This document shows, piece by piece, positions 16,263 to 24,124 of a DNA stretch of 64,000 nt (its first letter is position 1; each line of letters begins with the position of its first letter). The notes under the pieces were generated by a model. It worked only from the letters and a program-made list of their open reading frames with translations. It did not search any database and was not told the DNA's origin. The stretch covers positions 1 through 64,000 of the forward strand of contig CAYNLK010000020.1 of NCBI GenBank assembly GCA_964398055.1, given 5' to 3'. The stretch comes from CAYNLK01 sp964398055 (GTDB lineage Bacteria; Chloroflexota; Anaerolineae; 4572-78; J111). The position numbers and the translations under genes were made by a program.

Positions 16263-17863
16263 TGATGGAACCTCTGTTACGTGTAACAAACCTATCTAAA
16301 CAGTTTGGAACGTTAGCGGCAGTGCAGCGGATCAGTTTTGAGGTCTGCGCCGGTGAGGTTGTTGGCCTGGCCGGCCGGAGCGGCTCCGGGAAAACAGTGT
16401 TGACGATGCTGCTGGCCGGTTTGTATGCGCCCAGCCAGGGTGAAATCTACTTCAATGGGCGATATCTGCAATGGCCTTTTCAGGCGCGCCAGTTGGGGAT
16501 CGAGGTGATCCACCAGAAGCCGGACCTGGCGGAACGACTCGACATTACCTGCAATATCTTTCTTGGCGCCGAAGTCGGTTGGCCGGCAGTGGTCAAATGG
16601 CTAAAGATTCCCAACCGGCGTTACATGGATCGTCAGGCCGCCCGTATCCTGGCTGAACTGGATGTGCCCTTTGAGTCTTTACACCAAAAAGTGGCCAACC
16701 TATCGAGCGAGCAGCGGCAGATGATCGCCATCGCCCGAACGATGGCCCGCCCGACCAGGTTGGTTATTATCGATGAACCGACGGTGCTGTTGGGGTACGC
16801 CTACCAGCAGAAGCTCCTGTCGTTGATCCAGAGCTGGCAGCAGCAGGGCAAAGCCATCATTTTTTGCAGTAACAATCTGGACCATCTCTTTGCCGTTACG
16901 GATCGAATCATCGTGCTGCGTCAGGGCTGCTGGGTGACCAGTCGCCGCACCGATGAGACCAATCGGGAGGAGATAGTGGCAGCGATGGTTGGGATGTCGG
17001 ACCGGCAGCAGTTGACCCCGGCTATTTGGGCGCTCGATAGCTACTACCGGGCCCGGCAGCAGGCCGAAAAGCTGCACCACCAGCAGCAGCTTCTGGAGCG
17101 CGACCTGGCGGCTCAGGACAGTCTCAACCAGCAGTTGATCCACCAACTGGCCACCCAGGTCACCGCGCTTGACCGGGCCAACCTGGCTTTGCAAGATGCT
17201 CACCGCCGCCTCCTGACCGAACGGGAGCAGGAACGGAAGCATTTGGCCCGCGAAATTCACGATCAGGTGATTCAAGATTTGCTGACGGTCAATTATCGCC
17301 TGGAAGAGGTGGCTGAGGATGGCGCGGTCAACGGCGACTTGCCTGAAGAGATTGCCGACATCCGCAGCAGTATCAGAGTGCTGGTCGATGACCTGCGCCG
17401 GATTTGCGGCATTTTGCGTCCGCCAACCATTGATAGCCTGGGGTTGGGCGCGGCTCTGCAATCTTATGCCCGTGATTGGAGCGAGCGCACCGGTATCAAT
17501 GTTACCCTTGCCTTGCCCGACCATCTGGGCCGGCTACCTGAAGCGATTGAGCTGTCGATCTTTCGGATTGTGCAGGAAGGCTTGAGCAACGTTCGGAAGC
17601 ATGCCCAGGCCGGTACCGTGCGCATCTGTTTGCAGCATACCTCACCGCGTATGCTGCTGGTTACTATTAGCGATGACGGGCGGGGTTTGGCCGACAATTT
17701 TGATTTGGGTTCGCTGTCGGCAAAAGGGCACTACGGTTTGTTGGGCATTAGCGAGCGGGTCGCCCTGCTGGGGGGGCGACTGAAATTGCAGAATCAGGCC
17801 GGCGGCGGGTTGCGGCTTGAGGTGGAGATACCCCATCCCAGAGTGGCGGACAACAGGTTATGA
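16262..17863 (+). CDS. Fusion of one RbsA-like ABC ATPase domain to a NarX-type histidine kinase
   Basis: A 533-residue protein from ATG 16262. Residues about 4-255 are one ABC domain resembling the first NBD of RbsA: Walker A GRSGSGKT (38-45), Q-loop HQKPDL, signature LSSEQRQ, Walker B VIIDEPT with Asp171/Glu172. The H-loop histidine is replaced by Asn204 (FCSNNLDHLF against FITHRLEEVF) and the D-loop is non-canonical. Residues about 270-325 form a Gln/Leu-rich coiled coil. Then follow HisKA_3 with His333 in REIHDQVIQDL, and HATPase_c with an N box (EGLSNVRKHA) and G boxes (SDDGRGL, GHYGLLGISERV). It is cotranscribed with its permease and regulator. It likely couples transporter occupancy to phosphorylation of the upstream REC-LuxR-REC protein (inference). 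Confidence 0.92.
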   Translation: MMEPLLRVTNLSKQFGTLAAVQRISFEVCAGEVVGLAGRSGSGKTVLTMLLAGLYAPSQGEIYFNGRYLQWPFQARQLGIEVIHQKPDLAERLDITCNIFLGAEVGWPAVVKWLKIPNRRYMDRQAARILAELDVPFESLHQKVANLSSEQRQMIAIARTMARPTRLVIIDEPTVLLGYAYQQKLLSLIQSWQQQGKAIIFCSNNLDHLFAVTDRIIVLRQGCWVTSRRTDETNREEIVAAMVGMSDRQQLTPAIWALDSYYRARQQAEKLHHQQQLLERDLAAQDSLNQQLIHQLATQVTALDRANLALQDAHRRLLTEREQERKHLAREIHDQVIQDLLTVNYRLEEVAEDGAVNGDLPEEIADIRSSIRVLVDDLRRICGILRPPTIDSLGLGAALQSYARDWSERTGINVTLALPDHLGRLPEAIELSIFRIVQEGLSNVRKHAQAGTVRICLQHTSPRMLLVTISDDGRGLADNFDLGSLSAKGHYGLLGISERVALLGGRLKLQNQAGGGLRLEVEIPHPRVADNRL

Positions 17864-18393
17864 GTGACTACTTTGACCCGTATGTAACTCGATCCGGCCA
17901 AGTAGTCAAGCTGCGCCGGGTCAAAAAAGGTGATGCTGCCCTCCTGGTCGATATGTTTCATCGCTTATCGTCCGAGACGAAGCGGCTGCGATTTCATCTC
18001 TATACCGCCAAGATTCCGGAGGAACAGGTCTGGCAAGAGGCGGAGAAACTGTCGGATTTAGACCCCCAACGACAGGTAGCCATCGTCGGGACGGTGGTGG
18101 AGGCTGATGGCCAGGAACATGCCGCGGGCGTGGCCCGGTTTATGCGACCCACCGTGGAGGATAGGGAGGCCGAGGTGGCGGTGGTGGTGCGAGATGATTA
18201 CCAGCGCAAGGGGCTGGGTAAGTACCTGCTGTTATGCCTGACCGAGCAGGCGCGCCAGTTGGGGATAACTCATTTTACGGCCTGGGTGGCCAGTGATAAT
18301 ATCCGCTTGATGAAGTTGATCAAAGATATGGAACTGAAAAATGTCGAGGCCGAAACCCGCCACGGCCAAACCAAGATCAGGGTGCCGTTGTAA
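17860..18393 (+). CDS. GNAT-family N-acetyltransferase
   Basis: A 177-residue GCN5-related acetyltransferase. Its core shows EAEVAVVVRDDYQRKGLGKYLL, in which the RKGLGK stretch is the acetyl-CoA pyrophosphate loop (Q/RxxGxG). It resembles the GNAT domain attached to Pat-type protein acetyltransferases (SSETKRLRFH near the start), so protein lysine acetylation is possible, but no regulatory domain is present. The start overlaps the ABC-kinase stop by 4 bp (ATGA), which makes it the last gene of the sensor operon. Whether it acetylates a component of this system is unknown. It converges with the next gene and overlaps it by 17 bp. Confidence 0.85.
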   Translation: MSDYFDPYVTRSGQVVKLRRVKKGDAALLVDMFHRLSSETKRLRFHLYTAKIPEEQVWQEAEKLSDLDPQRQVAIVGTVVEADGQEHAAGVARFMRPTVEDREAEVAVVVRDDYQRKGLGKYLLLCLTEQARQLGITHFTAWVASDNIRLMKLIKDMELKNVEAETRHGQTKIRVPL

Positions 18394-19240
18394 GCGGCAG
18401 CGCCATCTCCACCCGGTGAAACATGACCAGATAACCTAACTGTTTGAAGGCCGGCCAATGGGGATCTGTGGCGGGCAAATTTTCAGTTTTGGTATCCTGC
18501 ACCGGGTGGATCGAGTGCAGGTGGTGGAGTAGAACTCGCCCCACCTCAACCGGATCCCCCACCTCTGTTTGTAGGACCAACCGGCCAAGTTGAAAAACAG
18601 TATTTTGATAAACCAACCAGCCGACGCTCCCATCGTTCAGAGTGGCATAGAAGGCGGAAAGGTTGCCGGCGTTAATTAGCGATTCTGGCTCGTCGATCCA
18701 GGAGGGAGTCGAGGCCCGGGTTTTTAGGAGCTTAATAGCCTCAGGATAGCCCAGCGGTTTGATGTCGGCCGGAGGCACCTTGATGGCCGGGGGACCGGGC
18801 GGCCGGCGCAGTACCAACAACTCCCTGGTTTCCGTAAATCCCTTTTTGATGAAGAGAGTCTGCGCCGGCAAATTATCTTTGATAACCTCGATGACCATCT
18901 GCCTGGCTTGTTTGAGTTGAGCCTGCTCAATCAGGTGAGTGACCATTGCCCAGCCGGTGCCCTGGCGGCGCTTACGGCTGATGACTCCCAACCGGGTCAG
19001 CCAGGCCCGTTCCGGTCTGATACCCAGCATACTAAGCCCCAAGATCTCATTGCCGTCCACCGCCACCACCGAGGTATCCATATCGATGTCGTAGATTTCC
19101 ACATACTCACGTAATCTGGCCGCGTTCATCGGCATCGGCACAATATAATCCACCCGGGTGTGGTTATAGGCCTCGCTTAGTTCCTCATAGGTAAAGGCGC
19201 TGGCGGGAATCAGCGCAATCTGGTTGTAGCTATCCAACAT
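18377..19240 (-). CDS. GNAT-family N-acetyltransferase, long form
   Basis: A 287-residue protein with an N-terminal GNAT domain at about residues 1-150. It includes a conserved YNHTRVDYIVPMPMN segment and the acetyl-CoA loop RKRRQGTGWAMV, followed by LFIKKGFTETRELLVL. The C-terminal 130 residues, with no recognised family, may be a second degenerate GNAT fold. The start is uncertain. ATG 19240 begins the conserved part. A GTG at 19348 overlaps the preceding response-regulator stop (GTGA) and would add 36 low-complexity residues. Cotranscription with that regulator is likely. The substrate is unknown. Confidence 0.82.
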   Translation of the reverse strand: MLDSYNQIALIPASAFTYEELSEAYNHTRVDYIVPMPMNAARLREYVEIYDIDMDTSVVAVDGNEILGLSMLGIRPERAWLTRLGVISRKRRQGTGWAMVTHLIEQAQLKQARQMVIEVIKDNLPAQTLFIKKGFTETRELLVLRRPPGPPAIKVPPADIKPLGYPEAIKLLKTRASTPSWIDEPESLINAGNLSAFYATLNDGSVGWLVYQNTVFQLGRLVLQTEVGDPVEVGRVLLHHLHSIHPVQDTKTENLPATDPHWPAFKQLGYLVMFHRVEMALPLTTAP

Positions 19241-19344
19241 GGTCAGGCTTAATGGAACCTTCCGGCGCGAAATATACAAAACAGCCTGCGAGAGGCTGCA
19301 AGCATTACCACGACCGAGGGTTTTGAGCGGGGGTGAGGTTAAGC

Positions 19345-19725
19345 TCACTCATTAGCCAGATAGGCGGCAATCTGGTCGGGAAAGGCGCGGGTGTTGATTG
19401 GTTTGGAGATATAGCCATCACAGCCATAAGCCAGGGCCATTTCTCTGGCCGTATCTTCAGGCCAGGCTGTAACTGCTACCATTGGGATATGCTGCAATTC
19501 AGGCACGCGCTTGATGAAGGTCGCCAGGGTTTGACCATCGATATCAGGCAGCCCCAAATCAATCAAGATGAGGTCCGGTATCTCTTCAATGGCCGCTTTC
19601 AGGCCGGCTTCACCTTCACTCTCGTGAATAATCTGGTGCCCGCGCGCCTCCAAAATCCGTCTCATCAGGAGCGCATTTTGTTGATTGTCCTCGATAAGCA
19701 ATATCTTACTAATGGTGACCTCCAC
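19345..19725 (-). CDS. Single-domain response regulator (CheY/DivK-like)
   Basis: A lone receiver domain of about 122-126 residues: KILLIEDNQQNALLMRRIL, phospho-acceptor Asp in LILIDLGLPDIDG, the Thr in MVAVTAW and Lys in GYISKPINT. This is the DivK/polar-regulator type often seen in multi-kinase phosphorelays. There is no output domain. The start is unclear. GTG 19725 is listed, but the only good ribosome site, GGAGGT, lies just before an ATT at 19711-19713 (ISKILLIEDN), which could be a rare ATT start. A longer frame reaching 19854 overlaps the upstream gene and is unlikely. Confidence 0.85.
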   Translation of the reverse strand: MEVTISKILLIEDNQQNALLMRRILEARGHQIIHESEGEAGLKAAIEEIPDLILIDLGLPDIDGQTLATFIKRVPELQHIPMVAVTAWPEDTAREMALAYGCDGYISKPINTRAFPDQIAAYLANE

Positions 19726-19796
19726 TATCAACTGGAGTGGTTGAGATGAGTAGACCCTCAGTATATCATATTCCGGCGAAAGCCAAAAATCGGGAT

Positions 19797-20828
19797 TTAA
19801 GGTGTAACCTCTTGACCCAATTTGGGATTGTAAACATCGCCGGTAAAAAGCCAATAATCAATCGGTCCGTCGGCCCTGTTGCGGACTCTGATGTAATAAA
19901 GCTCGCCGTCAATGAGCCAGCCGGTCCAAAAGCGCTCGCCAGTCAGGGGATTACTATCTCGCCTGACCAGACTGCCGGCCCCAATATTGTTGAGTTGATC
20001 AGCATAGCCGGCTAACCAGTTCTCGACTTCCCGGCCGGTGAAGAGATCAAACTCCACCCGCCCAATCTGGTCGCTGCTATTTGGCGTGACGACCATGGTC
20101 AGGGCGGCTTCTGTAAAGTATTCGCCGTCGGCGTCGGTCAACGTAAAGCGGTACCAGATTTCCTGCGCTGGCCTGAGTTGGCCCTGATTCTGGCCGATAT
20201 CTAGGATAACTGCCTGGCCAGGGTTACTGCCTGTGGCAACGGCTGGCGTTGGCGCGATTGGTGGGCTTGTGGAAAGGGCGGCTGTCGCGCCCAGTAGCAA
20301 ACCGCGGATATCGCCGGTCATAAGCCAATAGTCGATGGGGGCGGAAGTGGGGTTGGAAAGCTGAATGTAGTAGCTGGCCTCGCTCGGTAGCCAGCCACTC
20401 CAGAACAGTTCGCCGGTTTCGGGGTTGTTGTCGCGGGTAACTGTTTGGCCGGCGCCCAGGTTGGTCATCTGGCCGGTTTCACCGGTGTAAAATAGTTGCA
20501 GTTGCTGCTCTTCAAAGATCTGCATAGCTACTTGATTTTGGGAATCATTGCCAGGGGTATAGATCAGGGTCAGGGCTTGTTCCACCGAGCCACCCTGAGC
20601 CGGCTGGTCAAGTCTGAGCCTGAACCAGCGCTCCTGACCAGGTCCAAGCAGGCCGGTGTTCACGCCCTCCACCAGGGCGATCGATAAAAAGGGGCTGCTG
20701 CCGGTGACCGTCGCCGCAGAGGTCGAGAGGATCAGCAGCAGGACAGCGGCCGTCGCAAAAACCACGGCGATCAATCCTAAGCAAACTTTGAATGAGGTCG
20801 ATACGGTTTGATTCTGACCGGTCATCAT
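19797..20828 (-). CDS. Membrane-anchored protein with two repeated extracellular domains
   Basis: I do not recognise a named family. The 343-residue protein has an N-terminal membrane segment (VCLGLIAVVFATAAVLLLIL) with the rest presumably outside. It contains two homologous units of about 140 residues, roughly 45-175 and 200-335. Each has a QERWFRLRL or QEIWYRFTL start, a middle with LTLIYTPGN or LTMVVTPNS, a GAGxxVxRDxNPxTGExFWxGWL motif, and an ending PIDYWLMTGDI or PIDYWLFTGDV. The pattern resembles pre-peptidase C-terminal-like beta domains. A proline/threonine linker separates the repeats. It is upstream of the single-domain response regulator on the same strand. A surface-binding or sensory role is possible but unproven. 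Confidence 0.75.
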   Translation of the reverse strand: MMTGQNQTVSTSFKVCLGLIAVVFATAAVLLLILSTSAATVTGSSPFLSIALVEGVNTGLLGPGQERWFRLRLDQPAQGGSVEQALTLIYTPGNDSQNQVAMQIFEEQQLQLFYTGETGQMTNLGAGQTVTRDNNPETGELFWSGWLPSEASYYIQLSNPTSAPIDYWLMTGDIRGLLLGATAALSTSPPIAPTPAVATGSNPGQAVILDIGQNQGQLRPAQEIWYRFTLTDADGEYFTEAALTMVVTPNSSDQIGRVEFDLFTGREVENWLAGYADQLNNIGAGSLVRRDSNPLTGERFWTGWLIDGELYYIRVRNRADGPIDYWLFTGDVYNPKLGQEVTP

Positions 20829-21005
20829 CGTTTTTGGCTCGACTGGCCGCCCACATAACGGCTGGATCAGGTGGCCTGGCAGCCTATGGCGGGTGGCTTT
20901 GGTTATTAAAGAACAGCTTGTAGTTGAAGTCAGGTCAATCGATCTGACTCCAGTATAAAGGGTAACGGGGCAGGCGTCAATGGGAGGGTTGCCCTACCCA
21001 AGTAA

Positions 21006-21034
21006 AAAGCTGACCTGATTTTCAGATCAGCTTT
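21006..21034 (-). terminator. Rho-independent terminator after the amylase gene
   Basis: A 13-bp stem with one mismatch (21006-21018 with 21022-21034) and a 3-nt loop. It is followed on the minus strand by TTTTTACTT, 40 bp after the amylase stop codon. Confidence 0.8.
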
Positions 21035-21073
21035 CATTTTCGGCCTGACTGTTTTTGGTTGATCGTTCAGGGT

Positions 21074-22987
21074 TTAGGGATGGTTGGTCAAGATGATTAG
21101 TTCTGAAGACCCGATGTCCCGAATCTCAACATAGGCAATCCCGTCCGAGGTTCGGCGCACCGGTAGGGTTGACCCGACCGGATGCGAGCCGCTATAGCCG
21201 GGCGGATTGACCGCCTGGGCACTGTTGAGCACTACCGTCATCGAGTCGCCGGACAGGTTGGCATCGACCAGGACGTCCGCGCCGCGGCGATCGGCGCCGT
21301 GAGCGTTCAAAATGCAGACCATCTCCTCATCGTCCAGGATGCGAGACCAGGCCACAATTTCACCCGGCCCGTAAAGCCCAAACGGCCGGCCTAAAAAGGA
21401 GATGGGGCGCAGGTATTGCCGCCCATACCGCAGCACCGGAAAATCCCGTCGTAGTGCCGCCAGCGCGGCTATGCGCCGATAAGCCGGGTGGTGCGGGTCA
21501 AAGCAATGCTGGCCGGCGGTGCCAAACGGGCCGAAGCCGGGGAGTTCTTCATCTATAGCCGTAAAACCGGCCCGACCATGCTGCCGGGGATGGGCCGGAC
21601 CGAACATCGCTTCCCGCAGGTAGCGATCAGACGCCTTCCACTCCGGTAGCCAGTGCCGTTCGGACGGTTCAGGGCCGGCCAGGGCCTGCTCGGTGCCGTA
21701 ATAAATGCAGGGAATCCCCAGACTGAACAACTGAATAGCCACCCCGGCTGCCACCTGCTGCTCGGAGGCCGCCTCGCTGGCAAAGCGAATCTTGGGACCA
21801 AAGACGTGGTCGTGGTCATCCAAAATGGAGACGTGCCGTTCGCCCAGATTCCGGTGCGAGCCCATCACCGCGTCGCCGGGATCGAAACCGTCAAAGTAAG
21901 CTCTGGGCTGGACCAGTCCTTTGGCTACATCGTTCAACGCCAGCCGCATCCCGCCGATATCCAGGGCCGCGTTGAGGTTACGGTCGAGCACGTCCAGGTA
22001 GCGATCCTGAGCGTAATCTCCCCCGGCAATCTCGCCGACCAGGAAGAAGTCGTGCTTGCCCAGGTTGGCGGCAAACTCTTTGATCGTGCCGCAGAAATTC
22101 CGGGCCTCTTCCAGCGACACGTGTTTGAGCGTATCGATACGGAAGCCATCGCAGTCGGTCAGGGCAATCCAATATTTGTAGCAGCGGGCCAGCTCGGTCA
22201 ACAGGCCCGGCGCGTCGAGGTTGAAGTCGCGCAGGGTAATAAAGTCGCTCCGCTTGTGCTCCGCCTGTGGGTCGTCGATGTCGCCCGCACCCAGGTTGCC
22301 GCTGCCGGCGCGGGTATAGCGCTCAACATCCTGCAACTCCGTGGGCCAGACCCCCTCGTCCTCACTCTGGATAGAAGCTACCGGCTGGCCCTGGTCGCCC
22401 CGCCAGCTTCCAAAAGGATACCGGCCGGTGGTGTAGTAAGGCGTATCTGGGCCGCCGGGCGTGTCTGGCGGGTAGAGCCAGTTGTGCCCGGAGTGGTTGA
22501 AAATGATATCCAGGATGACCCGCAGTCCCTGAGTATGAGCCGCGGCCACCAGTTCCACCAGGTCATCACGGCGGCCAAAGCGGGGATCGACCTCCAAGAA
22601 ATCCTGAATGCCGTAGCCGTGGAACGTATCCAGGTGGCCGCGCTGCTTGAAGACCGGGCTGAGCCAGATAGCGGTCACGCCGAGTTCCTTCAGATAGTCC
22701 AGTTTCGACTTGACCCCGGCCAGCGTGCCCCCTTGCCAGCGCTCCCCACCCGACTCGGCCCAGCGGTCCCAGCGCCAGCCGGCCGGCCGGGCCGCCCAAC
22801 GATTCTGCCGGTCGAGCAACGGGCGCTCCGTTTCCCGGCCGTCGCTGAAACGGTCCACCAGCAGAAAATAAAGCACCTCATCCCGCCAATCCCCCGGTGA
22901 CGGGTAATAGGGCTGCCGCCGCGGCAACTCGACCTGGTTAATCCGGTCGGGCCTGGACTGGCCCAGAGTCCTTTCTGCAAATCTCAT
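21074..22987 (-). CDS. GH13 alpha-amylase family glycosidase
   Basis: A 637-residue cytoplasmic-looking enzyme (no signal peptide) of the alpha-amylase clan. The conserved regions are visible: region I DIIFNHSGHNW, region II DGFRIDTLKHV with the nucleophile Asp, region III FLVGEIAGG with the acid/base Glu, and region IV SILDDHDHV with the third Asp. The N terminus VLYFLLVDRFSDG is the start of the barrel, and the last 90 residues form the beta-sandwich domain C. Specificity (alpha-1,4-glucan, trehalose or other) cannot be assigned with confidence. A GGAGGTAGTCCG sequence precedes the ATG. It is the only obvious glucan-degrading enzyme in the window. Confidence 0.93.
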   Translation of the reverse strand: MRFAERTLGQSRPDRINQVELPRRQPYYPSPGDWRDEVLYFLLVDRFSDGRETERPLLDRQNRWAARPAGWRWDRWAESGGERWQGGTLAGVKSKLDYLKELGVTAIWLSPVFKQRGHLDTFHGYGIQDFLEVDPRFGRRDDLVELVAAAHTQGLRVILDIIFNHSGHNWLYPPDTPGGPDTPYYTTGRYPFGSWRGDQGQPVASIQSEDEGVWPTELQDVERYTRAGSGNLGAGDIDDPQAEHKRSDFITLRDFNLDAPGLLTELARCYKYWIALTDCDGFRIDTLKHVSLEEARNFCGTIKEFAANLGKHDFFLVGEIAGGDYAQDRYLDVLDRNLNAALDIGGMRLALNDVAKGLVQPRAYFDGFDPGDAVMGSHRNLGERHVSILDDHDHVFGPKIRFASEAASEQQVAAGVAIQLFSLGIPCIYYGTEQALAGPEPSERHWLPEWKASDRYLREAMFGPAHPRQHGRAGFTAIDEELPGFGPFGTAGQHCFDPHHPAYRRIAALAALRRDFPVLRYGRQYLRPISFLGRPFGLYGPGEIVAWSRILDDEEMVCILNAHGADRRGADVLVDANLSGDSMTVVLNSAQAVNPPGYSGSHPVGSTLPVRRTSDGIAYVEIRDIGSSELIILTNHP

Positions 22988-23085
22988 CGGACTACCTCCT
23001 CTGTGTAGTTCTACATTTTTTTGGAATATAGCCGTAGTTCGTATTGGGAAACAGCGGGTGGGGAACTGGACGCTTTAGCCGGAGC

Positions 23086-23361
23086 TTATCTCACCACAAA
23101 GTCTGTGGCCCGCTCGGTTGGCTCATCGTAACGGTAAAGGATGGTTTTGATGTTACTGTTGTGAGGTTCCTGCTGGCACCAGGCCAGCATTTGATCTAAT
23201 TGCTCTTTGTTGCCCTGGATATCGATTTCGATCCGCCCGTCGGAGAGAATGCGAACAAAGCCGCTGACGCCCAACTGCTGGGCTTGCTGCTGGGTGTGAT
23301 AGCGAAAGTTGCTCCCCTGTAATTTGCCTTCAATCAAAATGCGCATTCGCATCGGTTTCAT
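23086..23361 (-). CDS. Acylphosphatase-like protein with an altered active site
   Basis: A 91-residue protein of the acylphosphatase fold, from ATG 23361. A longer frame would overlap the prepilin peptidase gene. The catalytic arginine is kept in EGKLQGSNFRYHT (Arg20). The second catalytic residue, normally the Asn of a GWVRN motif, is Ile38 here (GFVRILSDGRIEI). Known acylphosphatases need both residues, so this copy may be inactive or have a binding role. It lies 19 bp after the prepilin peptidase gene on the same strand. Confidence 0.85.
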   Translation of the reverse strand: MKPMRMRILIEGKLQGSNFRYHTQQQAQQLGVSGFVRILSDGRIEIDIQGNKEQLDQMLAWCQQEPHNSNIKTILYRYDEPTERATDFVVR

Positions 23362-23380
23362 AGTCAACTCTGCCTCAGGT

Positions 23381-24124
23381 CTAAAAATAGTAGCCCCAAA
23401 TTTCATCGCCCCAAACTAACATGATCCAGCCGGTAATGGTCAGAAATGGGCCATATGGAATCATACTTTTCAACCCGACCCGGCGGGTGATCAGCAGCAA
23501 AAAGGCTACCAGCCCACCCAGAAATACACCAAACAGCAAGCTCAGCAAGATTTTGGGAAAGCCGAGTATCAAGCCGAGAAATGCCGACAGGGTCACGTCG
23601 CCGCCGCCCAGTCCGCCTCGAGCCAACAAGGCCGCCAGGTAAACCAAAACAAAGCCAACCGCGCCGCCCAATAGGGCAACTTTCCAGGATAAGCCGGGGG
23701 TGACAAAGGCGAACCCTACGGCCAGCAGAATGGCCGGCAGCATGACGTCGTTTAAGATAAGCCGGTGTTCCAGGTCTGTTACAGTTACCAAGAGCAGGAT
23801 GGCCGTATACAACGATACCAGCCCGGCGTACCAGGATGGTCCATACCGTCCCAGCAAAAAAACAAACAAAAGCGGCGTAACCACCTCAACGCCAAGCGAG
23901 CGAGCCAGCCGGGCGCGGCCCTGACCACACTGACGGCAGGCGGCCTGGCCACTGAGATAGGCCAACAGGACGCTCCAGGCCGGCCAGGGCCGTCTGGCTC
24001 CACAGGCCGAACAACGGGGCCATTGTCGCAGTGGAGTCCGCTCCGGCAGGATGACGGCCGCGTGATTAATGGCTACCCCCACAACCCAGCCGGCCAGGGC
24101 AGCTAATAGAAATAGAATGATCAA
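23381..24124 (-). CDS. Prepilin peptidase (A24 family, PilD-like)
   Basis: Membrane aspartyl protease that cleaves, and often N-methylates, type IV prepilin or pseudopilin leaders. The 247-residue protein has an N-terminal helix and a cytoplasmic zinc-finger-like loop with two CxxC pairs (CSACG, CRQCG). The catalytic aspartates are in VTDLEHRLI and in GGLGGGDVTLSAFLGL (the GxGD motif), and several further helices follow. Its start overlaps the upstream YfhO-like gene by 4 bp. No pilin or assembly ATPase gene lies in the window, so its substrates are elsewhere. Confidence 0.94.
   Translation of the reverse strand: MIILFLLAALAGWVVGVAINHAAVILPERTPLRQWPRCSACGARRPWPAWSVLLAYLSGQAACRQCGQGRARLARSLGVEVVTPLLFVFLLGRYGPSWYAGLVSLYTAILLLVTVTDLEHRLILNDVMLPAILLAVGFAFVTPGLSWKVALLGGAVGFVLVYLAALLARGGLGGGDVTLSAFLGLILGFPKILLSLLFGVFLGGLVAFLLLITRRVGLKSMIPYGPFLTITGWIMLVWGDEIWGYYF

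Noticed and set aside
21653..22900. 415-residue plus-strand open frame inside the amylase gene
   Set aside because: Lies exactly opposite the conserved GH13 catalytic regions; translation has no structure of its own.
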